A stretch of 60,753 bases of DNA, taken from positions 1 through 60,753 of the forward strand of contig NZ_JBFAPK010000052.1 of assembly GCF_040676675.1 (NCBI RefSeq), given 5' to 3'. Position 1 is the first letter of the stretch, and every line of letters begins with the position of its first letter. Origin of the DNA: JBFAPK01 sp040676675. GTDB taxonomy: Bacteria > Actinomycetota > Actinomycetes > Mycobacteriales > Micromonosporaceae. The notes beneath the pieces are model-generated. The model was not told the origin of the DNA. It saw only the letters and a list, made by a program, of their open reading frames with translations, and searched no databases. A program made the position numbers and the translations under genes. Shown here one piece after another: positions 15,928-24,913 of the stretch.

Positions 15928-17028
15928 ATGTGGAGAAGGCGGATCGCGACGCTGGCCGCGACGGCGGCACTGGCTCCGGCGGGAGCGGTGGCACCGGCTC
16001 CCGCCTGGGCCGGCGGTCAGGGCGACCCGATGTACGGGTACTTCAACGCCGACCGCCTCACCGATCGGGCCGCCCTGACCGTGGGGCCGGCCGGCGAGTG
16101 CGTGGTCGTGGTCCACCTGGGCCGCGTCGGCGGCGGGTACCTCCCCGCGTCCAGCTACGTCTACCTGCGCCCCGCCGAGCCGGGGACCTGTCCGGACCTC
16201 GGGGTCGCCGTCGACCTCGGTACCGACGGCACCACCGAGCTGGTCGTCGGCTGGTTCTCCGGCCGGCCCGCCGGCGTCGGGCACGACCTGCTGGTGCTGC
16301 GCGCCTTCCGGGTGGCGACCGGCTTCGCGGCGATCTTCCAGCCCAGCTACATCGGGCTCGCCGACTTCAACGGCGACGGTCGCCAGGACGTGTACGAGTG
16401 GACCGACCAGGGCGAGGGCTTCCGCACGTACCTGAACACCGGCACCGGCGGGCTGACCCCCGGCCCGGTCCGCTGGTGCTCGGGCCGCCCGGAATTCCGG
16501 CTCGTGGACCTCAACCGCAACGGCGCCATGGACGTGGTCATCTCCTACCTGGAGGGCTGCGGCGCCTACTTCAGCGGCGTGGTCGCCGTGCTCGACAACG
16601 GGACGGCGGTCGACCTCGAAGGCGATCCGGACGGGCTCGCCTACTGGGGGGTCGAGGTCGCCGACGTCAACGGCGACACCATCCCCGACGTGGTCGCCAC
16701 CAACCGCGTCGACGGCCGGCTGGACCACTTCATCGGCTGCGGCGACGGCACCTTCGTCCGGGCGACCCGGGCGGTGCAGGACAAGCCGACCGTCAGCGCC
16801 ACCCGCCGCACGAACATCCCGGTGATGGCGAACGACTACGCCACCACCGCCGCGCGGCTGGCCATCGTCACCCCGCCGCTGTACGGCACGGTGAGCGTCA
16901 CCAGCAGCCGCTCAGTGGTCTACACGCCGAACGCCCGCTCGGCCGCCCGCACCGACCGCTTCGTCTACCGGCTCACCGAGTACGGCCGCACCAGCAGCGC
17001 CGCCGTGACCCTGCGGGTCTCCGGCTGA
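15928..17028 (+). CDS. Secreted FG-GAP/VCBS-repeat protein with C-terminal Ig-like domain (paralogue 4 of 5)
   Basis: 366 residues. The signal peptide is MWRRRIATLAATAALAPAG, cut near AWAGG. The first loop is degenerate (GYFNADRLTD), while ADFNGDGRQD, VDLNRNGAMD and ADVNGDTIPD are intact. The C-terminal domain reads IPVMANDYATTAARLAIVTPP and VTSSRSVVYTP. With paralogue 5 it forms a second subgroup sharing YEWTDQGEGF, YLNTG and GCGAYFSGVV. A short AT-rich stretch (about 15826-15885) precedes it and may carry its own promoter. The RBS is GGGAGG. Confidence 0.85.
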   Translation: MWRRRIATLAATAALAPAGAVAPAPAWAGGQGDPMYGYFNADRLTDRAALTVGPAGECVVVVHLGRVGGGYLPASSYVYLRPAEPGTCPDLGVAVDLGTDGTTELVVGWFSGRPAGVGHDLLVLRAFRVATGFAAIFQPSYIGLADFNGDGRQDVYEWTDQGEGFRTYLNTGTGGLTPGPVRWCSGRPEFRLVDLNRNGAMDVVISYLEGCGAYFSGVVAVLDNGTAVDLEGDPDGLAYWGVEVADVNGDTIPDVVATNRVDGRLDHFIGCGDGTFVRATRAVQDKPTVSATRRTNIPVMANDYATTAARLAIVTPPLYGTVSVTSSRSVVYTPNARSAARTDRFVYRLTEYGRTSSAAVTLRVSG

Positions 17029-17217
17029 CCGCGGCCGGCCGCGGTGATCCCGTCCCCCGACCGACCTCCCACATGCTCCGCCCGAACTGCTTCTTCACCC
17101 AGCCATAAGGGCTGGCAGATCGAGGTCAGCGGGAGGGGCAATTCGGTCGGAACGGGCTAATGTCGCCATAGGTGCCGGCCCGGTCGGGACCGGCCAGGAG
17201 CACTTAGGAGGCGCGCC

Positions 17218-18321
17218 ATGTGGAGTAGACGCATCGGCGCGATGCTGGCGACGATGATCTCAACGGTGGTGGTGGCGGAGGTCGCGGCGACCGACGCCAG
17301 GGCCGCGCCGGCAGACCCCATCTACGGCGACCTCAACGGGGACCACCTGATGGACCGGGTCACGCTCGGCGTCGCGCCGCCGAACCGGTGCGGCGTGACG
17401 GTGGAGCTGGGGCTGGTGGGCGGCGGTTACCAGGCGCCGCGACGGTACAGCTACCCCGAACCGGGCGGCGCCTCGCTGGGCGCCTGTCCCGACATGGGGG
17501 TCGCGGTCGACCTCGGCGGCGACGGCGTCGTCGAACTGGTGCTGGCCTGGTTCGACGGACGGCCGCCCGGTTACCTCAACGACCTGCTCGTGCTCCGCAA
17601 CTACACTCCGGTCGCCGGCTTCCGCGCGATCTACCAGCCCAGCTCGATCGGGCTCGCCGACTTCAACGGCGACGGGCTGCAGGACGTCTACGAGTGGACC
17701 GACCAGGGCGACGGCTTCGTCACGTACCTCAACACCTCGGCCGGGACGCTGGTGCCCGGTCCGGTGCACTGGTGCTCCGGCCGGCCGCAGTTCGTCCTCG
17801 CCGACTTCGACCGGGACGGCGGGATGGACGTGGTCATCGCCTACTACGAAGGGTGCGGCGCCTACTTCAGCGGGGTGGTGGTGGTCCTCGACGACGGCAC
17901 CGTCGTGCACGTGGAGGCCGACGTTCTCGGCGAGGCGATCTGGCGGGTCGGGGTGGAGGACTTCAACGGCGACACCATTCCCGACCTGGTGACCGAGAAC
18001 CTGGCCACCGGCGAGATCATCCACCACATGAACAACGGGTACGCGGTCTTCACGCCGGGTCCGATCGCCAACGACGACAAGGCGGTGGTCTCCCCCACCC
18101 GGAAGACCAGCATCGCGGTCATGGCCAACGATTTCGCCACCGGTGCCGCCCGCCTGAGTATCGTCACCCCGCCGGCGCACGGCACAGTGACGGTCACCAG
18201 CGCCCGGACCGTGGTCTACCAACCGGCCGGCGTACCCGGACCGCGGGACCGATTCGTCTACCGGCTCACCGAGGACGGCCGCAGCGATCCGGCCGCGGTG
18301 AACCTCACCTACGGCGGTTAG
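17218..18321 (+). CDS. Secreted FG-GAP/VCBS-repeat protein with C-terminal Ig-like domain (paralogue 5 of 5)
   Basis: 367 residues. The signal peptide is MWSRRIGAMLATMISTVVVA, ending near ARA. Loops: GDLNGDHLMD, ADFNGDGLQD, ADFDRDGGMD and EDFNGDTIPD. The C-terminal domain has IAVMANDFATGAARLSIVTPP and RDRFVYRLTEDG. The 189-bp upstream gap holds GGGCTAATGT (about 17154-17163), which resembles GGGCTAGCGT upstream of paralogue 1 (about 12235-12244) and may be a shared promoter element. The RBS is GGAGG. The gene ends before a strong hairpin shared with the convergent sortase-like gene. Confidence 0.85.
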   Translation: MWSRRIGAMLATMISTVVVAEVAATDARAAPADPIYGDLNGDHLMDRVTLGVAPPNRCGVTVELGLVGGGYQAPRRYSYPEPGGASLGACPDMGVAVDLGGDGVVELVLAWFDGRPPGYLNDLLVLRNYTPVAGFRAIYQPSSIGLADFNGDGLQDVYEWTDQGDGFVTYLNTSAGTLVPGPVHWCSGRPQFVLADFDRDGGMDVVIAYYEGCGAYFSGVVVVLDDGTVVHVEADVLGEAIWRVGVEDFNGDTIPDLVTENLATGEIIHHMNNGYAVFTPGPIANDDKAVVSPTRKTSIAVMANDFATGAARLSIVTPPAHGTVTVTSARTVVYQPAGVPGPRDRFVYRLTEDGRSDPAAVNLTYGG

Positions 18322-18334
18322 CGCCGGCCTCGTG

Positions 18335-18377
18335 CCGCTGCCTGGTGCCCGGTCCGGTCGCCGGCACCAGGCAGCGG
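18335..18377. terminator. Hairpin between convergent VCBS and sortase-like genes
   Basis: A perfect 15-bp stem (18335-18349 with 18363-18377) and a 13-nt loop sit in the 110 bp between two converging genes, a likely bidirectional terminator. Confidence 0.7.
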
Positions 18378-18431
18378 AAGCCCTGGAACCCGGAAGCCCA
18401 CGCAGCCGGTCGCTCGGGGACGCCGGCGGCG

Positions 18432-19394
18432 TCAGGTCAGGTTCGGCAACAGACGGGCGGCGTTCTCGTACAGCTGCCACGCGAGCGCGACGAAGACCGG
18501 CGTGCCGACCAGCCAGGTCTCCCACCGGCCCCAGTATGCCCGGGCCCACGTGGCGGCGGCGGAGAAGATGGCCAGCGCCTGCAACCAGAGCACCAGCGGG
18601 AACCACGCCCCCGGGTCGCCCCGCAGCGGCTTCTCGTACGGCGGGATGAACTGGAGCCGCCCGGACGGTACCGGCTGCGGCGGGTCGAGCAGCGTCGCGT
18701 CCACGTACACGGTCCGCTCGGCCCGGAGCAGGCCGGTGTCCTCCGCGGTGACCAGGATCAGGCGACCGCCCCCGGCGGGCAGCGGCGGGGCGGCCGGATC
18801 GCCGTCGCGGCGGATCCGGTCCACCCGGTAGACGAAGGTTCCCTGGCCGGTGACGGCGCGGATCTCGTCGCCCTCGACGAGCCTGTCGACGTGGGCGAAC
18901 GGGCCGCCGAACGTGCCGCGCCGGCCGTAGACGTGCGACACCCCCGGCTGGCCGGGGAGCACGGTGTCCCGCTTGTGGCCGAGCCCGCCGAACAGGTCCC
19001 CCGAGGCGGTCCCCTCCACCACGACGTGGTCGAGCTTCAGCCCGGGGATCTGGAGTACGGCGACCGGCGTGCCGGCCGGGATGGCGCCGCCGACCGGGGC
19101 GACGGCGTTGGCGAGGTCGGCGCGCATCCGGTCCCGCAGGACCTCCTGCTCCCGCTGCGCCTGCATCGGGGTGACCAGGACCAGGTACGCCACGAACCCG
19201 AGCATCAGCGCGGCCAGGGTCGCCATCGCCCGGACCGCCAGCCGTACGCCCGGCGGGGCCGGCGGGTGTGCCGGCCGCGTACGTCGTGGCGCCGGCTCGG
19301 GTGCCCGCGCCGCCGGCTCCGGGCCAGGCTCGGACGGTCCGGGCGGAACCGGGGCCGGCTCCGCCCCGGGCCGGTCGACGGTGACGGTCGACAT
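18432..19394 (-). CDS. Sortase-fold membrane protein lacking catalytic His and Cys (pseudo-sortase)
   Basis: A 320-residue protein: a Pro-rich cytoplasmic N-terminus, a TM segment at about residues 56-75 (MATLAALMLGFVAYLVLV), an extracytoplasmic sortase-like barrel and two more TM helices at the end. The fold is recognisable from VAVLQIPGLKLDHVVVEGT, GTFGGPFAHVDRLVEGDEI and FVYRVDRI. The usual GH-R-T-T catalytic His position reads YGRRGT, and the usual TLxTC reads LILVTAED, so both His and Cys appear replaced (Arg and Ala). A following Arg is retained. It is therefore unlikely to be a transpeptidase. It is the last gene of the pst operon. The ATG at 19394 follows GGGGAGGAG; an in-frame ATG at 19457 has no such site. 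Confidence 0.75.
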   Translation of the reverse strand: MSTVTVDRPGAEPAPVPPGPSEPGPEPAARAPEPAPRRTRPAHPPAPPGVRLAVRAMATLAALMLGFVAYLVLVTPMQAQREQEVLRDRMRADLANAVAPVGGAIPAGTPVAVLQIPGLKLDHVVVEGTASGDLFGGLGHKRDTVLPGQPGVSHVYGRRGTFGGPFAHVDRLVEGDEIRAVTGQGTFVYRVDRIRRDGDPAAPPLPAGGGRLILVTAEDTGLLRAERTVYVDATLLDPPQPVPSGRLQFIPPYEKPLRGDPGAWFPLVLWLQALAIFSAAATWARAYWGRWETWLVGTPVFVALAWQLYENAARLLPNLT

Positions 19395-19470
19395 CGGTGA
19401 CTCCTCCCCTACGGTCCGGGGCGGGCGGATCGGGTCCACCCCGGACTCGGACGACACTGCGGACGAACGG

Positions 19471-22137
19471 TCAGCGACCGTCGGTGAACCAGCGGCGGGT
19501 CGGCCCCGGAATCCGGTACAGGAACCGGCGTACCGGGTGACCGGGCTGGCCGGCCATCAGCACCACCGGGGCGCCGGCCGCGGCCAGCAGACCGAGGATC
19601 AGCACCACCGGCAGGATCCACCGGCCGAGCGCCGAGTTCTCCGCGCGGGTGGACGCGAGGGTGGCCGGCCGCGAGGCACCCGGGCTCGGGGTGCCGCCGG
19701 CGACGCTCGGCGAGGCGCCCGGGGACGGAGTCGACCCGCTGCCGCTTCCCCCGCCGCCGTTGTTCCCGAGGTCGTTCTCGACGTCGTCGCGTACCCGGTC
19801 GGGCAGGTCGGGTGGGGGTAGCGGCACCTGGCCCGCCTGCGCCTCGACCGCGTCGGCGGCGGTGGTCGCCTGCTGGCGCAGCGGGTCCGGCAGCGGCACG
19901 TACCCGTTGGGCAGCTGCCCGACGGCGGTACCGCGGGTCTGGCCGTCGGTGGCGGCGTACCGGACGAACTTCGCGTAGTCCCCGGCCGCCCTCTTCTCCA
20001 CACCGGCGGTCGCCGCCGCCGCGTAGACCAGGAACGACCCCGGGTACGCGGTCTTCGGCAGCGCCTGGTGGTCGACCGAGAGCGTGCCGGTCTTCTCGTC
20101 GAGCCTGGTGTAGCCGAGCGAGCGGAGCAGACCGGCGTCGGTCGGGGCCACGAAGCTACGGGCGCCGTCGGCGGCCCGGAACGGCGTCTGCAGTTCGGCC
20201 ATCGGCAGCCCGTACGCCCGGGCGTACGACACCGTCGTGACCGCGAGGAACTTTCGGTTCGGGAAGAACGACGGCGCCACCCGCTTGAACGACCAGGTCT
20301 GGCTCCCGACGTCGAAGCTGCACGAGCTGCGCGCCGGCCGTCCCTCGGAGAGCGCGAGCGAGGCGTCGTCGAGTCCGCTGAACCCGTTGGCGATCTGGGT
20401 CAGGTAGGCCACCGGCGACGCGGTGTCGCACTCGGTCCGCAGGTCCTTCTTGATCTCCTGGTCCCGCAGCTCGGACCGGCTGGCGGGGAAGGGCTTGTTC
20501 CGCCAGAGGGGGTTGACCACCATCCCCCACGGGTCCGGCTTACCGGAGAGCCACTCGACCGCCTCCGGGTCCGCGGCGATGTACCGGGTCAGCTCCCAGT
20601 ACGCGTCCGAGTCGTTGGTGACGACGAAGGGGCTCTCCAGGTTGATCAGGTTGTTGTTCCCCGGCATGGCCGCGATCTCCGGGTTGGCCTCCTTGAAGTC
20701 CTGGTCGACGAAGACGGAGAAGGGATTGCCGCCGATCGTGGGGTGCCCCTGGTTCTGGCCGACATCCCGGAAGTTGACGGTCGGGTACGACTGGGTGAGC
20801 AGCTTGGCCAGCAGGCGCGGGGTTAGCCGCAGCGTCGGCAACGCCACCTTTTGCCCGTTGTGGTCGATGAGGAACGAGACCGCGAACCCGGTGGCCGCGA
20901 CCGGGGCGTGCGCCACCGGGCGCGCCGACTCGTCGCCCGGCGGCACCGGTTGGGTGGTCAGCACCGCGTCGGCGGCGTACCCGGTCGCCGACCTGCTGCG
21001 GATCGCGATCCGGGCCACCGACTCGGGCTGCCGGGTGTGCCCGAGCTTCGGCATGCCCGGGTCGGTGCAGAACTTCCCCGCCCACTGCCGCATCGCCAGG
21101 TCGGCCGGCTCCGAACCGTACACCGCGCGGCGGGGGCGGGGGTCGGTCGCCGCACAGGTGTCCGCCCGGGGCGCGAAGCTCAGCGGGAAGACGAACCGGT
21201 TCCGCCAGTTCGACGCCCGCGCCCAGTTGCCCCGGCCGATCAGGTACGGATTCCCGCTGTTGTACGTACCGTCGCTGCCGGCCGCGTTGTTCGGGCCGGC
21301 CGTGCACGCCGGGGCGGCCTCGGCGGTGCACTCGGGGTCGAGGATGGGGATCACGACCAGGGCGCACGCCACCCGGTCCGAGCAGCCCAGGCTCGGGTAC
21401 GTCTGCTCGTCGCGCGCCTCGAACTCGACGCCCTGCCGAGACGTACCGTCGAGCGTGGTGTACTCGATCAGCTCGTTGCCGGGGAAGTTCTCGGTACCGA
21501 AGTCGGGCGGGAACTCGGTCGAGCCGTCGACGAGCGGCCCCGCGTCGAAGAGGTACGGGGCGGTGCGGTTGGCCGCCTGGAACGGCACCGACCAGACGGT
21601 GTCCCGGTTGCCCTCCCGGTTGGGCAGCAGCCCGTCGGTGGCACCGTCGAGCGCGTCGTCCTGCGGGCGGTACGGGCCGTCCCAGCCGTACCTGTTCTGG
21701 TAGCAGGTCGAGATGGTGGGATCCGACCCCCGGCACTGGAGCACCACCACCGGGTACTCCAGGTAGTTGTCCTGACCGGACTGGCCGGGCAGGACCAGTC
21801 CGTTGTGGCTGGGATGAAAGTTGCTCCAGGAGAGGGCGATCTTCTGCCGGTTCACCAGGTTCGTGGTCTGCGAGACGGTGACCTGGGCGCCGTACAGCTT
21901 GTTGCCGTCGCCGTTCTCCAGGTCGAAGGTGCAGGTCAGCTCGGTGCACTTGCGGCTCGGTGGTTCCTCCTCGGCGCTCGCGGCCCGCTGCGGCCCGAGC
22001 ACCGGCACCACCGCGACGAGCGCCGCGACCAGCACCGCCGCGAGCGCCGCGGCCCCCCGGCGGAGACCGCCGGTCCGCCCCGGGTCACGGCCGCCGTGGC
22101 CTCGGCGAGTTCTGCTCTCCTGCCGGACGCCGTTCAT
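19471..22137 (-). CDS. Large membrane-anchored PstS-like substrate-binding protein
   Basis: 888 residues. There is a signal-type TM segment after a basic N-terminus (about 29-50), and an N-terminal Cys-containing beta-rich domain (RKCTELTCTFDLENGDGNKLYGAQVTVSQTT and on). A PstS-like domain covers roughly residues 440-760 (TIGGNPFSVF, NNNLINLESPFVVTNDSDAYW). A low-complexity Pro/Gly/Ser stalk, a TM helix near 845-868 (WILPVVLILGLLAAAGAPVV) and a short basic tail complete it. The likely role is an extracytoplasmic phosphate- or organophosphate-related receptor tied to the membrane. It starts at 22137 with a 4-bp overlap with pstS (ATGA) and precedes the pseudo-sortase gene. The ligand and the N-terminal domain's role are unknown. 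Confidence 0.7.
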   Translation of the reverse strand: MNGVRQESRTRRGHGGRDPGRTGGLRRGAAALAAVLVAALVAVVPVLGPQRAASAEEEPPSRKCTELTCTFDLENGDGNKLYGAQVTVSQTTNLVNRQKIALSWSNFHPSHNGLVLPGQSGQDNYLEYPVVVLQCRGSDPTISTCYQNRYGWDGPYRPQDDALDGATDGLLPNREGNRDTVWSVPFQAANRTAPYLFDAGPLVDGSTEFPPDFGTENFPGNELIEYTTLDGTSRQGVEFEARDEQTYPSLGCSDRVACALVVIPILDPECTAEAAPACTAGPNNAAGSDGTYNSGNPYLIGRGNWARASNWRNRFVFPLSFAPRADTCAATDPRPRRAVYGSEPADLAMRQWAGKFCTDPGMPKLGHTRQPESVARIAIRSRSATGYAADAVLTTQPVPPGDESARPVAHAPVAATGFAVSFLIDHNGQKVALPTLRLTPRLLAKLLTQSYPTVNFRDVGQNQGHPTIGGNPFSVFVDQDFKEANPEIAAMPGNNNLINLESPFVVTNDSDAYWELTRYIAADPEAVEWLSGKPDPWGMVVNPLWRNKPFPASRSELRDQEIKKDLRTECDTASPVAYLTQIANGFSGLDDASLALSEGRPARSSCSFDVGSQTWSFKRVAPSFFPNRKFLAVTTVSYARAYGLPMAELQTPFRAADGARSFVAPTDAGLLRSLGYTRLDEKTGTLSVDHQALPKTAYPGSFLVYAAAATAGVEKRAAGDYAKFVRYAATDGQTRGTAVGQLPNGYVPLPDPLRQQATTAADAVEAQAGQVPLPPPDLPDRVRDDVENDLGNNGGGGSGSGSTPSPGASPSVAGGTPSPGASRPATLASTRAENSALGRWILPVVLILGLLAAAGAPVVLMAGQPGHPVRRFLYRIPGPTRRWFTDGR

Positions 22138-23747
22138 TGCCCCTCCCCGCGATTACGGCCCAACCGCCGCCCGACCAGCGCCGGCACGATCATCACCAGC
22201 AGCAGCTCCAGGCCCGCGAGGATCGCGAGCGCCGTGCTCATCCCGTCCCCGCGGAAGCCGGCCAGTTCGGTGGCCGACCCGAGTACGGTCCCGTTCGCCT
22301 CGGCGCCACCGGTGGCGTTGTCGGCCACCCCGTCGCCGTCGGTGTCCACCGGCGCCCCGCCGTCGGGCACCCCGTCGCCGTTGGCGTCGGTGCCCGTACC
22401 GGAGCCGGTTCCGCTGCCGCTGCCGGTTCCGCTGCCGCTGCCGGAGCCGTTGCTCCCGCCACCGCCGGAGCAGGGACCCTGCCCCCTGGCGTCGCAGGCC
22501 GGCGGCATCGGCGCCTCCGCGGCGAGTTTGTTCCGGTTCGGGTTGCGCGAGTCGAACGTCGGGTTCGGGCAGTTGCCGATGTTCTTGTTGGTCAGGTCGG
22601 CCGGATCCAGTTTGGAGATCCGTTTGACCTGGTCGAAGCCGGCCGCCACGAGGTTGCGCGGCAGCGGCGAGTAGCCGAGGGCGCCCGCGTCGCGCTGCCC
22701 CTCGCAGAGGAAGTAGTACGCGAAGTCGGCCAGCGCCTTCGCCTTGCCCGGGGTGAGCCGCTGGTCGTTCGCAGCCGTCGGCAGGATCATGTACGAGTAC
22801 GACGAGAGCGGGTACGCCCGCGGGTCGTCGTTGACGTAGACCTTGTCGAGCACCTGGGTCAGGTAGAGCCGGGGGTCGCTCCGGTTCTGGTTGATCTCCG
22901 CTCGGGTCAGCGCCACCGCGACGTTGTAGTCGGTCGGCAGCACGTAGAAGCCCTTCTGGTTGAGCATCTTCGCCACCGGGTAGTTCTTGTTCCGGGCGTA
23001 GGAGTACTCGACGTAGCCGATGGTGCCGTTGCCGGCGTCGGCGGCGACGAAGTCCGCCACCTGGTCCGAGCCGCTCCGCGCGACCTGGCGGCCCTTGCGG
23101 GGGTAGTACGAGAGCAGCCCCCGGCACCCGCAGTAGCCGCGCCAGCGCGCGGTCTGCTTCTTGTCCAGCCAGGTGGTGAACTGGGCGGTGGTGCCGGAGC
23201 CGTCCGAGCGGACCACCGGGATGATGTCCAGCGCCGGCAGCGCCCGGCCGTTGTTGTCCGCCGTGATCGCCGGGTCGTTCCACTTCGTGATCTGGTTGGT
23301 GAAGATCTTGGCGATGGTGTCGCCGGAGAGGCGCAGGTCCCGGTAGAGCTGGCCGTTGACCCGGAGCTGGTACATGAAGGCGGTACCGCCGGCCACGATC
23401 GGCATGTACGCGTACGGCCGGTTGCTGTTGTCGGCCTCGCCGGTGACCGGATCGGTCCCCTGGTACGGGATCTCCGAGACGCCGAAGTCGTTCTGGTACT
23501 GGGCGAAGTTCTTGCGGCCGGCGGAGGAGCCCGTCGCGGTGTAGACCACCTGGTTGCCGAACTGCCGCACGTCCCGGGTCCACTGGCTGATCGCGTTGGC
23601 GCTCCAGGTCGAGCCGGTCCCCTCGATCTGCTCGTACGGCGCGGCCCGCGCGGGCGTGGCCGGGCCGACGGCGAGCAGCGCCGTCAGCCCCATCGCGGCC
23701 AGCGATCGCGGCACCCGCCGCCACCGCCGCCGTCTCTCGGCGGTCAT
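22134..23747 (-). CDS. pstS: Phosphate-binding protein PstS, membrane-anchored variant
   Basis: 537 residues. After a signal sequence (about 1-36) comes a PstS fold with phosphate-contacting motifs: EGTGSTWSANAISQW, TGSSAGRKNFAQ, VRSDGSGTTAQFTTWL and FVAADAGNGTIGYVEYSYA. Unlike a classic lipoprotein PstS it has no lipobox. Instead it ends with a Gly/Ser linker, a calcium-type acidic repeat (DANGDGVPDGG, DTDGDGVAD) and a TM helix near residues 505-527 (ALAILAGLELLLVMIVPALVG). It delivers phosphate to PstCA from the cell surface. The ATG at 23747 has GAAGGAGA 6 bases upstream. It is fifth in the operon and overlaps the giant PstS-like gene by 4 bp. Confidence 0.85.
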   Translation of the reverse strand: MTAERRRRWRRVPRSLAAMGLTALLAVGPATPARAAPYEQIEGTGSTWSANAISQWTRDVRQFGNQVVYTATGSSAGRKNFAQYQNDFGVSEIPYQGTDPVTGEADNSNRPYAYMPIVAGGTAFMYQLRVNGQLYRDLRLSGDTIAKIFTNQITKWNDPAITADNNGRALPALDIIPVVRSDGSGTTAQFTTWLDKKQTARWRGYCGCRGLLSYYPRKGRQVARSGSDQVADFVAADAGNGTIGYVEYSYARNKNYPVAKMLNQKGFYVLPTDYNVAVALTRAEINQNRSDPRLYLTQVLDKVYVNDDPRAYPLSSYSYMILPTAANDQRLTPGKAKALADFAYYFLCEGQRDAGALGYSPLPRNLVAAGFDQVKRISKLDPADLTNKNIGNCPNPTFDSRNPNRNKLAAEAPMPPACDARGQGPCSGGGGSNGSGSGSGTGSGSGTGSGTGTDANGDGVPDGGAPVDTDGDGVADNATGGAEANGTVLGSATELAGFRGDGMSTALAILAGLELLLVMIVPALVGRRLGRNRGEGQ

Positions 23748-23767
23748 CTCTGTCTCCTTCGGGAAGT

Positions 23768-24901
23768 TCACGGTCGGCGCCCCCGCACCCGGTGCGACGC
23801 GGCGAGCCGGGCCAGGACGAAGAGCAGCAGCACGAGGCCGAGCAGCAGCGTCGCCGCGCCCCAGGCCCGCACGATGTAGGTCGGCTCGCCGGAGCGGACG
23901 AGCGAGTAGATGTAGAGCGGTAGCGAGTTCATCGAGTGGTCGAGCGGGTTGGCGTTGAGAAACGTCGAGGCGCCGGAGGTGAGCAGCACCGGCGAGGTCT
24001 CTCCGACCCCCCGGGCGGTACCGAGGATCAGGGCGGTGGCCAGCCCCGGCCGGGCGGTGGGCAGGACCACCCGCCACACGGTCTGCCAGTGCGACGCGCC
24101 GAGCGCCAGGCTCGCCTCGCGCAGCCCGCCGGGGACGACCCGCAGCACCACGTCGGCGGCGCGGGCGATGATCGGCAGCATCATCACCGAGATGGCGCAG
24201 GCGGCGGCGAAGCCGGAGGCGGGAAAGCCGAGCGCGACCCGCAGCACGGTGTAGACGAACAGCCCCGCCACGATCGAGGGGAGCGCGGTCATCGCCTCGA
24301 CCAGGGTCCGGACCACCCGGGCGAACCGGCCGCCGACCTCGGTGAGGTAGACCGCACAGCCGACGCCGAGCGGCAGCGTGACGACGATGGCGATGCCGAT
24401 CTCGATCAGCGTGCCGACGACGGCGTGCAGCACCCCTCCGACGTCCAGCGGTTGCAGCGGGCCCGCCTCGGCCATGTCCTGCGTGTAGAAGTTCGCGTAC
24501 CCGAGCGCCTCGCGCCCCTTGAGGACGGTGTAGCCGATCACCGCGAGCAGGCCGGCCCCGACCACCGCGGCGCCCGCGTGCACCACGGCCGACGCCAGCC
24601 GGTCGGCGATGGTGGTGGGCGGGTGCCGCAGGAAGGTGACGGTGAGGTAGACCCCGAGGAACACCACGTACCAGCAGACGACGAAGCCGAGCAGCCCGGA
24701 GGTCGGGAAGAGCCGCTCGTAGCCGATCCAGACCAGCGCGAGGGCGGCGAGCGCGGCACCGGCGGCGGCGAGCAGGTCGTCGACGGTACGGGCGGTCGTG
24801 ACCCGGCGTACCTCCGGCTCGTCGGCCGGCCCGCCCGGCCGGTCGCCGGTTGCCGGGTCCGGCGGCGGGCCGGCCGGCGGGGTGTCGAGAAGCTGTGTCA
24901 T
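23768..24901 (-). CDS. pstA: Phosphate ABC transporter permease PstA
   Basis: A 377-residue permease, longer than usual because of an approximately 60-residue Pro-rich cytoplasmic N-terminus and extra N-terminal TM segments. The binding-protein-dependent transport (BPD) signature is clear: LREASLALGASHWQTVWRVVLPTARPGL (EAA loop) near residue 265. Other typical PstA strings are GGRFARVVRTLVEAMTALPSIVAGLFVY and GVGETSPVLLT. It forms the membrane channel with PstC. It lies 20 bp upstream of pstS and 12 bp downstream of pstC in the operon. Confidence 0.92.
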   Translation of the reverse strand: MTQLLDTPPAGPPPDPATGDRPGGPADEPEVRRVTTARTVDDLLAAAGAALAALALVWIGYERLFPTSGLLGFVVCWYVVFLGVYLTVTFLRHPPTTIADRLASAVVHAGAAVVGAGLLAVIGYTVLKGREALGYANFYTQDMAEAGPLQPLDVGGVLHAVVGTLIEIGIAIVVTLPLGVGCAVYLTEVGGRFARVVRTLVEAMTALPSIVAGLFVYTVLRVALGFPASGFAAACAISVMMLPIIARAADVVLRVVPGGLREASLALGASHWQTVWRVVLPTARPGLATALILGTARGVGETSPVLLTSGASTFLNANPLDHSMNSLPLYIYSLVRSGEPTYIVRAWGAATLLLGLVLLLFVLARLAASHRVRGRRP

Positions 24902-24913
24902 CGGCGTCCCGCC

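Noticed and set aside
12504..16728. Two very long minus-strand ORFs (738 and 682 codons) opposite the FG-GAP array
   Set aside because: They repeat with the same period as the sense paralogues, as expected for complementary-frame shadows, and read as Val/Gly/Asp/Arg-rich filler.
18432..19394. Functional class E sortase with the FG-GAP proteins as substrates
   Set aside because: The catalytic His and Cys appear replaced, and none of the five secreted proteins has an LPxTG/LAxTG-type sorting signal.
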